From positions 45,491,631 to 45,555,630 of the forward strand of contig OX377206.1 of NCBI GenBank assembly GCA_947396885.1: a stretch of 64,000 nt of DNA. Direction: 5' to 3'. Each line of letters begins with the position of its first letter. Position 1 is the first letter of the stretch. The notes below the pieces were generated by a model. It was not told where the DNA came from. It ran no database searches and saw only the letters and a list, made by a program, of their open reading frames with translations. A program made the position numbers and the translations under genes. Of the stretch, positions 1 through 10,599 are shown in pieces. This DNA comes from Heligmosomoides polygyrus polygyrus. Taxonomy: Eukaryota; Nematoda; Chromadorea; Rhabditida; Heligmosomidae.

Positions 1-87
1 GTGCCGCCAGAAGTCAATTTTAGACTATCAATGCTTGCAGCAAACCAAGGCTATATTTGCGCATTTATTTGTGCTAGTTTTTCAACG

Positions 88-3000
88 ATGCCTACAGTAC
101 CTGACGCGTCTTTTGAATAGACGCCGAAAAACCCGCACTTTTGCGGTTTATGCGTCTTTTTGTTATAACTCGCCAAAATGCATCATTTGAAAAAGCAAGA
201 GTATATTTAAGCTCAGGAGAACGAGCTCTATCGTTTAGTATATAAATTTCATATGAAAGATCAAAAATGGCCAAAATTGAAAACTTGCGCTCGGCAGCGG
301 ACGAGTTGCCGGTCACAAGACGTCGAAAGCCGTTGCAGGCTCACAATTCCTCAAATTTGAGGTTTTTTAGGAAACGATTGGTACCGTTCGATTCGTCTCC
401 TCGAGATCTACGCAATCGTATATAAAACTTCGCCAAACCACACCATTTTCGCAGTGGGTGGTCAAAAATGTCTGGAGCTGACTTTTTGCTATCGGAGAAG
501 CTTATATTCCAGGACTTGCATGTTCTCGGAGCATCTCAAACATGGCATCAAGTGTTTTGTCATGCCAGCAATTCCCTCAGTGTGCGCCGTGCACAATGCA
601 TATAGGATCGAACGTATCAATCTAGGGGGGGGGGGCGGGACAGTTTGTAGAGTGAGCATTTAGGGAGTTTTATGGGAAATTCTCAGCCGCCCTACTCAGG
701 GATTGCTGTACTTTGTCCCGGCAAGACTTTGGAGTGCGCTGTGCACAATGTATATAGGATCGAACCTATCAATCGAGGGGCGCGACAGCTCGCAAATTGC
801 ACCGCGGGCGTGTTCGGAGCGCGATAACTCTGTCAGCTTCCAATCTTTCTGGCTGCAACGTGTGGGTTCCGTAGGAGTGCCAAAGCACAGCAAAGTACCT
901 TTCGAATTGGCAAGGTTACGGCGGTGCGAAAATGCAGGTTGGTCATGTATGACACGATTTTTTCAGAATTCGGTCGACAGCTACGGGTACACTAGGCGAG
1001 CTAACGGCATGCAAACTCGCGGACGAGCAAAGCACCGAAGGCACTTTACGATGACGTGCTCGCAGCTCTCTAGATGCCTAAACTGCTTTAGCACAATCTG
1101 CCATTTTAGAGCGACAGACGGCAGCGGTGAAGCTTCTTCCGCCCTTACTTGCCCACATTCGAGTTCTCGACGCTCTCAATGGTGCCACTCTGTTCATCTC
1201 GGAAAGCTCTATAGAACGGTACCAATCTCGTCCAATTGCGGGAAAATTGATTTTTTTCTCGCTCCTCGCCGAGCCCGCCCGGACGATGACGTCATCGAAA
1301 GTCGACGCTTTCGAAAATTGCCAAATGCTCTTGTCCAAACTTCGTTCAAATTCATCTAGGGGGTTATTTGGTGCGCTAATTACGAATCCAATGTCCGTTT
1401 TTGAAAATTGCGCCGATTTTGGCATGTTACAGCCATTTGAGGCTGGTAGGGTCAGGATCGCTGACCATCCTCAGTTACCGGTATGGGTGGTCTCCTGCAA
1501 TAATCGACTAAATGGACTTCGGCATCGTATTCGGCACCCTGAATAACCCCTGCCATTAGAGGAAGTTTGAGCAAAATCGGTGTCCCGAACACCCTCAGTT
1601 ATCCAGAAGGAAAACCAAAACCTATCAAAATAGGAGGAATTTTCAAAAACGGACATCGGATTCGTAATTAGCGCACGAAATAACCCCTTAGATGAATTTG
1701 AACGAAGTTTGGACAAGAGCATTTAGCAATTTTCGAAATCGTCGACTTTCGATGACGTCATCGTTCGGGCGGCCTCGGCGAAGAGCGAGCGCCCTCGTTT
1801 GTCAAAAATCAATTTCCCCGCAATTGGACGATATTGGTACCGTTCGATAGAGCTTTCCGAGCTGAACAGAACGGTACTATCTTTTGTGCCAAAAACTCAA
1901 ATGTGGGCGTGTAAGGGCGGAGGAACCTTCACCGCTGCCCTCCGCAGCTCTAAAATGGCAGCTAGGACTAAGGCAGGTTAGGCAGCTGAAGAGCAATGGA
2001 CACTTCATCGTGAAGTACCTTAGCTGATTTGATAGCCTACGCATTCGTAGGCCGCTAGCTGATCTCGTGTTCCTACAGTGGTCGACTGAAATCGGAAAAA
2101 ATCGTGTCACACAAGGTTTACCAGCATATTCGCACCGCCGTAACTTTGTCCATTCATGAGCTACATTGCTGTGTTTCAGCGCACCTATTGAGCTTTCTAC
2201 TGCTTACAAAATCCACAAGTTGCTGCCCAAAAGTGACAGAATTATCGCGCTCAGAACACGCCCGTGCGTCTAATTTAGCACAACAACGGTCGATGTTCTC
2301 CGCGCTCTTACTCGCCCAGATTACAGTTGTTGCTGCTCGCAGTAACACCGTTCAATTCACCACGAAAAGCTCTATGAAACGATGCCAAACTCGACCAATT
2401 TTGGAAACATCGGTTTTCGATGACGTCATCGTCCGTCTGGCGCGGCCTAGAGGCCGTCTTCGATGAGAAACTGTCAAAAAATCGATGTTTTCAAAATTGG
2501 ACGAGATTGATACCGTTCGATAGGGCTTTTCGAGCTGAATAGAATGGTACCCTGGCCGGGGCTCGAAAACTCGAATATGGGCGAGTTAGGGCGGAAGAAG
2601 CTTCACTGCTGCCGTCCGCCGCTCTAAAATGGCAGATGGGACTAAGGCAGCTTAGGCAGTTGCAGAATTAGGAGCAGATCATCGTAAAGTACCTTCGGTG
2701 CTTTGCTCGTCCGCGAGTTTGCATGCCGTTAGCTCGCCCAGTGTACCCGTAGCGGTCGACCGAATTCTGAAAAAATCGTGTCACACATGACCAACCTGCA
2801 TTTTCGCACCGCCGTAACCTTGCCAATTCGAAAGTTACTTTGCTGTGCTTTGGCACTTTACTAGAGCATGTTACTGCCTACGGAACCCACACGTTGCAGG
2901 CATAAAGATTAGAAGCTGACAGAGTTATCGCGCTCCGAACACGCCCGCGGTGCAATTTGCGAGCTGTCGCGCCGAGTCGATTGATAGGTTCGATCCTATA

Positions 3001-3668
3001 TACATTGTGCACAGCGCACTCCAAAGTCTAGCCGGGACAAAGTACAGTAATTCCTGAGTAGGGCGGCTGAGAATTTCCAATAAAACTCCCTAAATGCTCA
3101 CTCTACAAACTGTCCCCCCTCGATTGATAGGTTCGATCCTATATGCATTGTGCACGGTGCACACTGAGGGGATTGATGGCATGACAAAACACTTGATGTC
3201 ATGCTTGAGATGCTCCGAGAACATGCAAGTCCTGGAATATAAGCTTCTCCAATAGCAAAAAGTCAGCTCCAGACATTTTTGACCACCCACTGCGAAAATG
3301 GTGTGGTTTGGCGAAGTTTTATGTACGATTCGGTAGATCTCGAGGAGACGAATCGAACGGTGCCAACCGCTTCGGAAAAAAAACCTCAAATTAGAGGAAT
3401 TGTGAGCCTGCAACGGTTTTCGACGCCTTGTGGCCGACAACTCGTCCGCTGCCGTCCTTCTCAATGGAGCGCAAGTTTTCAATTTTGGCCATTTTTGATC
3501 TTTCATATGAAATTTATATACCAAACGATAGAGCTCGTTCTCCTGAGCTCAAATATACTCTCGCTTTTTCAAATGGATGCAATTTTGGCGAGTTATAACA
3601 GAAAGACGCAAAAACCGCAAGAGTGCGGTTTTTTCGGCGTCTATTCAAAAGACGCGTCCGGTACTGTA
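88..3668. repeat. Large inverted-repeat (fold-back) structure, about 3.6 kb
   Basis: The left part (about 88-1430) reappears as its reverse complement in the right part (about 1635-3668). For example, the segment around 467-565 matches the reverse complement of about 3178-3290, and 1340-1410 matches the reverse complement of 1640-1710. The outer ends share a block near 95-150 and 3620-3665 (CGGCGTCTATTCAAAAGACG on the right side). The right arm is longer because it holds an extra, diverged copy of the inner module (about 1740-2420). Arms are diverged by point changes and indels. No transposase-like ORF was recognised; the short ORFs here are mirror images of one another. It could be a foldback-type DNA transposon or a local palindromic duplication. 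About 180 bp (1440-1620) lies at the centre. Confidence 0.75.
1284..1297. promoter_or_regulatory. Palindrome with TGACGTCA core (first of three)
   Basis: CGATGACGTCATCG is a perfect palindrome containing TGACGTCA, the consensus of CREB/ATF-type bZIP sites. The same core recurs at 1753-1760 and 2421-2428, each time in the same relative place in a module of the fold-back repeat. Whether any factor binds is unknown. It may only be a conserved part of the repeat. Confidence 0.4.
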
Positions 3669-4171
3669 TCTGCACCATATCATTTCTCTGGTGTAGTTTT
3701 GGTGCGCTCAGAGTCATTAAATGGAGATATGCGTCCTACCGCTCGTCCTCGGACGCAAGTCCTGTTATACGGCGGCCCCTGAGAAGGCCAAACCTAAGCC
3801 AATCAGTAACGGAAACATTAACACAAAAACAAAAACGCGCAAACAAAAACAAATACGCCTCAGGTGTCCCTGGGTCACCTCTAATGGTAAGTATCGCCCC
3901 ACGGTTAGTGAGGCGACGCGTACGCATTTGGTAGCGCGGGAATTTAAGCGGGGATTATGGGCGGAGCTGCTGTAGCCTTTTCATGATTTTATAACTAAAA
4001 TATTCCAGCGACGGGACCCGCTATTTCATGGGGAGGGCATCAGGTAAGTCCGTTTATATGTTAATGTTGTTTGGTGGATTACCAATGGGGTGGCTTTACT
4101 ATTCAGTGGAACAAAGGTTTATTCTCACGATTTTATAGTAGAACCCACAATAGTGGTACACGCATCGTATA
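3669..4171. other. Spacer between fold-back repeat and mariner element
   Basis: No gene or recognised repeat was seen. A short stretch near 3698-3740 (GTGCGCTCAGAGTCAT) resembles 11750-11790 in direct orientation, so part of it may be a dispersed repeat. An A-rich tract lies around 3820-3855. Confidence 0.4.
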
Positions 4172-4269
4172 TTAGGGGGGGGGCCAAAAGTAATGAGACA
4201 AAATGAAAAAAATCTTTATCTCTTTATAGCTCAATTACAACTCAACGATGCTGAGGAGTGTATTTGTCA

Positions 4270-4882
4270 TTAAGGGCAAAGACCTTGCTGCCATCGCTCA
4301 GCCAACTTCCTGATCCCATCCTTCCAGAACTGCTTGAGCCTGGTGTTGATCAACTGCTCGACATGGTTGTCAAGGACCGCTTGGGTTCTTGTGTCCCTTC
4401 CGACTAGGAAGTTCTGTAGGCTCCAGTAGTAGTGGTGATTGCATGGAGAGATGTCCAGCGAATACGGTGGGTGAGGCATGTGAACGTAGCCCAGCAGGCC
4501 AAGCTTATCCGTGCTTACTTGTTCCCGATGGGGTGCGGCGTTGTCGAAGAGGAGAACCTTCTTGAAGCGCTGCGAATGAATAAGAGCGAGTCGCCGGCCC
4601 ATCTCTTCTATTTCGTTCACCATGGCCTTGGAGTTCATCGCGGTGCTCTTGGGAAACAGCCTCCGGTAAACCGATCCATGGGCGCAGACCCAAAAACTCC
4701 AAAGATGCTTCTCGCCGTGAACATTTCGCCGAACGAAGGTCGGTAACAATTCACCAGGCCTCACCCAGGCTCGCTGCTTGGCAGGGTTAAAGTAGAAGAC
4801 GTACTTCTCATCCTGCGTGAATATTGAGCCCAGGCTGCTCGGGGTTGGGAATTGGGGGAGATTTGCGCGACACAGGTCGACT
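4270..4882 (-). pseudogene. Mariner transposase, C-terminal part, catalytically defective
   Basis: The minus-strand frame ending at 4270 encodes the DDE transposase core of a mariner. The first catalytic Asp lies in FTQDEKYVFYFNP (codon at 4810-4812). The second lies in LLFDNAAPH (codon at 4543-4545). The third position, 34 residues after the second and expected to be Asp in the D,D34D signature, is Asn here, in DISPCNHHYYW (codon at 4438-4440). The frame closes with a stop upstream near 4884 and then meets the LTR, so the N-terminal DNA-binding domain is absent. The protein would have cut and joined TIR ends at TA sites. With the Asp-to-Asn change and truncation it is almost certainly inactive. 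Confidence 0.85.
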
Positions 4883-4911
4883 CGTCAGACTGGGGTTTTG
4901 GCATGAGACAG

Positions 4912-5111
4912 TGTCTCGCACAAAGAGCGCGACTCCTCGCCATCTGTGCCCCATATGTTAGGACCAGCTAGGCGGAGAGCTGGTCCAAGGGCAGTGTCGT
5001 CTATAAGAGCCGTCCGGAGTGGCAGCTCATTTAATAAATAGTTATTAAAGACCACTGAACCACCGTCTAGCCCACCTAGGGCTAAGTCTCCAATAAAGGA
5101 GCAGGACACCA
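4912..5111 (+). repeat. 5' LTR of BEL/Pao element
   Basis: 200 bp, starting TGTCTCGCAC and ending GGACACCA, matching 10400-10599 except for two substitutions. A TATA-like CTATAAGAG lies at 5001-5009. AATAAA occurs at 5033-5038 and 5092-5097 as possible poly(A) signals. This LTR supplies the presumptive promoter of the element. Confidence 0.92.
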
Positions 5112-5118
5112 CAAATTT

Positions 5119-5131
5119 TGGTGCATCGGCC
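5119..5131 (+). other. Primer binding site, tRNA-Gly type
   Basis: TGGTGCATCGGCC is complementary to the 3' end of eukaryotic tRNA-Gly including CCA (from general knowledge of that tRNA). It lies 7 nt after the end of the 5' LTR. The same TGGTGCATCGG follows the other LTR element at 25307. Confidence 0.7.
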
Positions 5132-5198
5132 AAACAAAGCCGTTAAAGTGCAGCCCACCCATAGCTGCCCACAGCAAGCTGACTGTGAGACAATAAAA

Positions 5199-6086
5199 AT
5201 GTCGCTCATGTTTCTTAAGAAACCCATAGCGCTAAGTGCGCAAACTCTTAAGACAATTCTGGAGAAGTTTACATCATATACGGAGGAAGTAAAACCTACC
5301 GGTACAGATGAAGAAAAACTCGAGGAGTTTTTATTAGCCGCTGATTTAATCAACAGCAGCGTCACTACTGTAGAAATGAGCCGAAACTCTCTACAGAAAT
5401 TGGTCGACCAACTGCAGTGTGAGTTCGACGAAGCCAAAATTAAAGGCAACAAAAAGGATCTCACGAGTGAAGTTGAAGAGATCGGAAAAGGCACTCAGTT
5501 CGCGGAAACAATTGCTAAAGCGAATGAAATGATATTAATTCTCACATCGAGAGCAAACGAGGCCAGATGCCAAAGTAAAAGGTTGGCCAGAAAACTGGGT
5601 GTGCCACTCCCAAAAGAAAATGCGGTCACTAAACCAGCAGAGGATGAGTTTATTAATCCTAGCGACAAAATTTGGCTGTCAGAAGACAACTGTGTCAGCA
5701 GCGGTGAATTTGCTGCAGAAGAGCAGACCTGCCGCACACTAAGACCCAGTCAACTCAAACTCCCGAGGTTCTACGGAGACGAGGAGGAGTTCACTGAATT
5801 CTGGGCTATTTACGAAACGTTAGTACACCAAAGCAAAGTGCTGAGTACGGTGGAAAAGATGCTCTTGCTAAAAGATAGCTTAAGAGGACGAGCTGAAAAT
5901 ACCATTAAAGGTATACAACTCATCCCACAAGACTACAAGTGGATGTTTGAGACACTAAAAAAGAAGTATGGTAATAAACCAACAAATCGGGCAAAAATTG
6001 TTCAAAAATTGATCGATTTACCGATGGCGAAAAACAACGCAGAAAGCTGTACTAATATTTTTCTACAAAGTGCGAATGTTAATTAA
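5199..6086 (+). pseudogene. BEL/Pao gag, N-terminal and DUF1759 region
   Basis: The first ATG in the frame is at 5199 and gives 295 residues; the upstream in-frame part overlaps the primer site and is unlikely to be translated. The N-terminal two thirds is charged and helix-prone with no recognised motif. From about residue 180 (LKLPRFYGDEEEFTEFW) it matches the DUF1759 capsid-like region of Pao/BEL gag. The frame ends at 6086 in the middle of this domain. The domain continues in another frame from about 6064 to a stop at 6229-6231, and the following ORF takes over around 6231, so two frameshifts separate capsid from nucleocapsid. Either the copy is decayed or there are sequencing indels. Confidence 0.85.
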
Positions 6087-6230
6087 CCACATGGTCTCTA
6101 CGGGTCAAGATATACCCAATATGCAGGACGCAATGTGGACAGAGAAGATACTCGAAAAATTTCCGTACGAAATCGTGAAAAACGTCCTAATTTCCATTCA
6201 AGAAAAGGAAGAAGCCCGAGTGGAGGAGTA

Positions 6231-7037
6231 ATGGATCAAATTGAAAAGGAAATCAGCGCAAAGCGATTCACAGAAACTCGCCTAAAAAATCGTCCAAGAA
6301 TGGACGGCTTCCAAAATAAACATCCTCAGTTTTCTGAACGGCGTGATCAGCCGAGACGAGGATCGGGTTGCGTTTTCTGTAGCCAGGACCATTCCTCGCT
6401 TAATTGCCGATCGATAACCGATCCGAAGGCGAAGCGAAAGATCGTAGTAGACTCCAACAGATGTTGGAAGTGCTTCGCCGACAACCACACAAGTAATCAG
6501 TGCGGAAAACAAAATTGCCCACTGTGCCAACGGATGCACCACGAAAGTCTGTGCTTCGCTAATAGCAAAGGTACCGAAAAAGGATCCAATCAAAATGGTT
6601 CCCGTACACCTCGTTACAGTAACCCAGCACTAACCCCTAATAGAGGGATGCCACCGAGGGCGCCCGGAGATGCGCGTCGAAGCGATCCAAGTCAATGGCG
6701 CCATCCAAACGACGCTCGTAGAATAGGACCAAACGACGCTCATAGAATGGAAGATAATACAAATATGCATTCGATGAAAGCGAATCGAAGCGATACCACA
6801 GAAAACACCCAAAATGAGGGTAAACAAAAGGATCAAGTGGTTCTCATGACAGCAGAAGGAAAAGTCTGGAACTGCAAAACAAGCTGCTTCGAGAAAATGT
6901 TATTTTTCTTTGATACTGGAGCACAAAGAACAATTATAAAGGAAAATATAGCAGACGACTTAGACCTTCCGAAAAAAGGGAGCGAAATCTGCACAATGTC
7001 CATACCAAAAGTTTCAGGACAACATTTGTCTCATTGA
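6231..7037 (+). pseudogene. BEL/Pao gag zinc knuckles plus aspartic protease (start)
   Basis: This frame begins at ATG 6231. It holds three closely spaced zinc-knuckle motifs: CVFCSQDHSSLNC, CWKCFADNHTSNQC and CPLCQRMHHESLC, the nucleocapsid layout of Pao/BEL gag. A basic, Ser/Asn/Arg-rich linker follows. Then FFFDTGAQRTII supplies the DTG active-site triad of the retropepsin-like DUF1758 protease. The frame stops at 7035-7037 inside the protease, which resumes in the next frame at about 7030, indicating a single frameshift. The region would bind genomic RNA and process the polyprotein. Confidence 0.88.
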
Positions 7038-9205
7038 AAATAAGCACCGCGTTCGGGAAAGAACTAGTACTAAATGTACAAACAAAGCCAGTTATCACCA
7101 ATGGATTCCCTTCAGCTCGGCTATCTATCGAAGATGTGGAGTTCTTGCAAGATAATGATATCTGCTTGTGCAACCCAGGAATCCGAGGGGAAATCAATAT
7201 CCCTCACATATTGGTCGGTCTAGATTATTACTATGACCTCATTTTAAGCAGCAACAAAGCTCGGCTGCCGTCCGGCCTTTACGTAGCTCGTACAGTATTC
7301 GGCCCGACATTACACGGTCGCGGCTCCTTACCGCAGGAATGTCCGAGCTCAGAAATACTACACGGTCTCACCCTTGTAGAGCAGAAATCAGAAACGGAAC
7401 TGCTCGAAAAGATCTTCGAACTTGACGGTCTCGGAATTACCGCAGAGGAAGCTTCCTACAGCGAGAAAACCTTCGAATACTTCAACAATTACTCGAAAAA
7501 TATATCATTTCAAGGCGGAGTAGCCACTGCTCCCTTTCCTTTAAAGAATAACGTAACAGAATTGTCTGATAATTATGGAGTGGCATACCGCCGATTGGAA
7601 TCATTGTGCAGAAATCTGCAAAACAATGCAGATCAAAGGAAATGGTATGACAAAATCATGCGAGAATATGCTAGCAAGGAAATTATTGAAAAAGTTGATG
7701 TCCTAATTGAAGGAGCAGCTGGCACTTATTACATGCCTCATTCAGGAGTTTGGAAACCATCCAAGCAAAAGCCGCTAAGAATAGTATTCGATGCCTCTTC
7801 AAAACAGAGAGGCAACCTGTCGTTGAATGATGTGATGCACACAGGTGAATCCTTCGTGAACAAAATTCAAGATATCCTTGTATCTTGCCGCCTGAGTAAA
7901 TTTATTTTATTGTGCGACATCGAAGCCGCATTTACACAGATCAGGCTCATAGACACTCACAAAGACCTTTGTCGCTTTCTCTGGGTGAAAGATATACAGC
8001 GCCCACCGACAAAAGACAATGTGGTCATTTATCGTTTCAACCGTCTGCCATTTGGCATCACGGCATCTCCGAATATATTGAACATGGTCATATCGCATTA
8101 CCTAAACACAGCGGATACTCCCCTGTCAAGGGAGATCGCAAGAAACATATATGTAGATAATATCTTACTGAAAGCCGACAGTGAGGAACAAGCCTTGGAA
8201 AAGTACAAGGAATCGAAAACGTTGTTTTCAATCATTGGTATACATTTACGCGAATACCTATCGAATTCAAAACAGGTAAACAGTGCTATCGTAGAAGAGG
8301 ATCGCGCTCCACCTGGGCCGATAAATATATTTGGTGTTCCATACAATGTCGAAAACGACGAATTTACTGTGGAAGTACGTATACCATCAAAAGTTGATCT
8401 TACGAAGCGGGACATAGTGAGCCAAATCAATTCCGTCTACGATCCTATGGGAATCGTAGCTCCATTGATGATCAACTTGAAATCATTGATGAAAGATATC
8501 TACAGCACAAATATTGGTTGGAATGACAGAGTGCCTTATAATTTAGCACAGAGGTGGGAAGTAGCGTGTCAGTCGGTCAGAGGTGCACGCGTTAGATTGC
8601 CACGGGCAGTATTTCGCACATCAGAGGTGACCGCGCCGCGCGCAGGATTTCACACATCAGAGTCTAGCATGGAAGAGGGTCAGCCCCACGGAGATACCGT
8701 TACGGCAACTCTTTGGCTATTTTGTGATGCTAGCAACTTAGCAATATCAACTTGCGCATATTTACAAAATGGCTGTACAAAAGAGGTTAGCCAATTAATT
8801 AGCGGTAAAACTAAACTGACGCCAAAAAGACATCTCGCTGTTTCGTGCAAAACTGCAATCCCATCAAGAGTAACAGTACAATGTGAAGAACAAACATTCA
8901 CCATAGAATGTGGCCCTCACAATATAACAAATACTGTGACTCTGGGCTTCAGTTATGCAGTTGTAAATCAGGATTGCAGAGCAAAGTGCAAAGGAGAATC
9001 TGGCCATATGATCCTGCAAGGGATTCTATTATTCCACGAAGAAAGGGATAGTGATAGCATATTTGATACAAAAGAATTTCATAAATCAGCCCCTACTAAC
9101 TGGCTAGACAATATGAGAATTCCAGATCTACAACCAATTCTAAAGATCATTAGACAACATTGGTTGGTAGCCACAGCAGCAGTAGGAGCACTCTTGCAGG
9201 AGTGA
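7034..9205 (+). pseudogene. BEL/Pao pol (protease end, RT, partial RNase H) fused to envelope-like tail
   Basis: The 723-codon frame begins with the rest of the DUF1758 protease (NPGIRGEINIPHILVGLDYY). Reverse transcriptase follows: IVFDASSK at about residue 247, FILLCDIEAAFTQIRL with the first catalytic Asp near 290, LPFGITASPN, and YVDN near 372 in place of the more usual YVDD. A Pao A17-type segment (INSVYDPMGIVAPL) lies near 465 and the start of RNase H (LWLFCDASN) near 560. After LTPKR (about 8830) the similarity to RNase H stops. The frame continues into a Cys-rich segment (8832-9205) resembling the C-terminal part of the phlebovirus-like envelope proteins known from some nematode BEL elements. 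The rest of RNase H, all integrase and most of the envelope gene are gone. Confidence 0.85.
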
Positions 9206-9653
9206 GAATAACCTATATCTTCGGGCCAGTGGTGCTGCTGACCTTGGTAAGATCACTCCCGCCCATTGCGCGCTGTGTTGCGAAAATTGCTTGGAGGGTG
9301 TTATCGGCAGTATGGATGTCTCTCGCACATATCTACTCCTTTATACAAAGCGTTAGGAGACATATCAGTTAGATTGTAAGGACGCTATGTGAAATCCATT
9401 TCAATTGAATGTCGCCGCAATAGCGGTCGGATATCTGGGACCAAGTGTAGGTATCATATTTGAATGGTATTGGATACTCAGTATAGCTGCTATTCAAATA
9501 TTCATTATCGGCATTCATTTATTAGCGATCGGTCGGTCATGGATATCAGATTACTACCGATACTCGTTGTTATCGGAGGTTGTAAAGCTGAGTCAAAAAA
9601 AGGGCGGTACAGGCTATATATACGGAACAGGTATACATCGATATCCTCATACC
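9202..9653 (+). pseudogene. Envelope-like C-terminal membrane segments, frameshifted
   Basis: After the stop at 9205 a second frame continues to 9372 with a hydrophobic run (ITYIFGPVVLLTLV) followed by basic and aromatic residues. A third frame from about 9405 carries another hydrophobic block (WYWILSIAAIQIFIIGIHLL). Both look like transmembrane or cytoplasmic-tail pieces of the envelope-like protein begun at 8832. No ATG is available before 9654 in the third frame, which argues that this is a continuation rather than a new gene. Frames are broken at about 9200 and 9375. Confidence 0.5.
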
Positions 9654-10103
9654 ATGTCTACTTCGAGCAGCGTACCCGATGTCCTCGACTGTTTAGACGA
9701 CATCGACACAACGCCGGCATTCCAACCTATTGCCACTGCTATTCGTGCTATGGCTGATCAGATGGCGAGAGATTATCGCGACGTCATGCTCAATGTCGAT
9801 AGTCTCAATCGTGCTTGCGAGGAACTGTTAAAAAGGACAAAACCTCAATCATCATGTGTTTTCTGCACGTTGGCGGAAAACCAGGACAATCACTCGACTA
9901 TGAGAAGTTCACGTTATGCAGATTCGGTGTCACGCATCACCCAAGCCGCAAAAATTGGTTTGTGCGTCAAGTGTCTGAAGACGGCGCACGAAAGGGAGTG
10001 TGGTGTCAAGTGCAGTTTTTGCGGGATGCTGCACACCTCGGTTCTCTGTCAAAATCGCGGCAGAAACTATAACCAGTCATTTAAGAAGCGTAAGCAACAA
10101 TAA
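9654..10103 (+). CDS. Zinc-knuckle protein at the 3' end of the BEL element
   Basis: The 149-residue frame starts at ATG 9654 (MSTSSSVPDVLDCLDD) and ends with a basic tail (KKRKQQ). The N-terminal half is acidic and helical with no recognised domain. The C-terminal half holds CVFCTLAENQDNHSTMR (last Cys of the first knuckle missing), GLCVKCLKTAHEREC and CSFCGMLHTSVLC, the same three-knuckle spacing as the nucleocapsid at 6375-6560. It lies between the envelope-like remnant and the polypurine tract. It could be a second nucleocapsid-like or regulatory ORF of this BEL lineage, or a gag fragment brought in by recombination with a related element. It is intact although the other frames of the element are broken. 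Confidence 0.65.
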   Translation: MSTSSSVPDVLDCLDDIDTTPAFQPIATAIRAMADQMARDYRDVMLNVDSLNRACEELLKRTKPQSSCVFCTLAENQDNHSTMRSSRYADSVSRITQAAKIGLCVKCLKTAHERECGVKCSFCGMLHTSVLCQNRGRNYNQSFKKRKQQ

Positions 10104-10399
10104 TCTACGGAAAAGTCACCATCTACTAATCGTCCTCGACAGCAATATTCTCTACTACATCGCCTATCGTCAATGCTCATCGTCTCCCTCATCATCGTCT
10201 GTTCTCTTCATTGTCGTCATGCTTCTACACTATGGTTCGCGTACATATGGGCAATTGGAACGACGACAATCTACACTGCTCGATGGTTCGCGTACAACTC
10301 TATGGGCAACTGCAACGACTACAGTGTAGAAGACGACCACTCTGTTATAATTTGCATGTTTAACTATGTTGATGTCAAGTTAATGTTTGGTGGGGGGAG
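10104..10399 (+). other. 3' untranslated part of BEL element with tandem repeat and polypurine tract
   Basis: Two imperfect copies of a roughly 48-bp unit (CTACACT.. then TGGTTCGCGTACA) lie at about 10230-10325. The polypurine tract GGGGGGAG at 10392-10399 directly precedes the 3' LTR and would prime plus-strand synthesis. Confidence 0.7.
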
Positions 10400-10599
10400 T
10401 GTCTCGCACAAAGAGCGCGACTTCTCGCCATCTGTGCCCCATATGTTAGGACCAGCTAGGCGGAGAGCTGGTCCAAGGGCAGTGTCGTCTATAAGAGCCG
10501 TCCGGAGTGGCAGCTCATTTAATAAATAGTTATTAAAGACCACTGAACCACCGTCTAGCCCACCTAGGGCAAAGTCTCCAATAAAGGAGCAGGACACCA
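10400..10599 (+). repeat. 3' LTR of BEL/Pao element
   Basis: 200 bp, identical to 4912-5111 except for two substitutions (C to T in the GACTCCTCG/GACTTCTCG segment, T to A in GGCTAAG/GGCAAAG). It is followed after one base by AGACAG, the copy of the flank seen before the 5' LTR. Confidence 0.92.

Larger units (their letters stand above)
4912..10599 (+). mobile_element. BEL/Pao LTR retrotransposon, internally deleted
   Basis: The element is bounded by two 200-bp LTRs (4912-5111 and 10400-10599) that differ at only two positions. It has a tRNA-Gly-type primer site after the left LTR and a GGGGGGAG polypurine tract before the right LTR. AGACAG occurs just before the left LTR (4906-4911) and one base after the right LTR (10601-10606), consistent with a short target duplication in the mariner. 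Inside are gag (DUF1759 type), CCHC knuckles, an aspartic protease, reverse transcriptase, start of RNase H, an envelope-like tail and an additional zinc-knuckle ORF. Integrase is absent and several frameshifts break the reading frames, so this copy is not autonomous. Confidence 0.92.

Noticed and set aside
703..1546. ORFs of 139-218 codons in the left arm of the fold-back repeat
   Set aside because: They overlap one another on both strands, are mirrored in the other arm in broken form, and show no recognisable domain.
3886..3892. Splice donor GGTAAGT suggesting a gene at 3.7-3.9 kb
   Set aside because: The flanking frames show no protein character and no matching acceptor exon was found.
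10000..10529. Overlapping plus-strand ORFs at the end of the BEL element
   Set aside because: They run through the 3' untranslated tandem repeat and the LTR in frames different from the zinc-knuckle ORF and show no domain.
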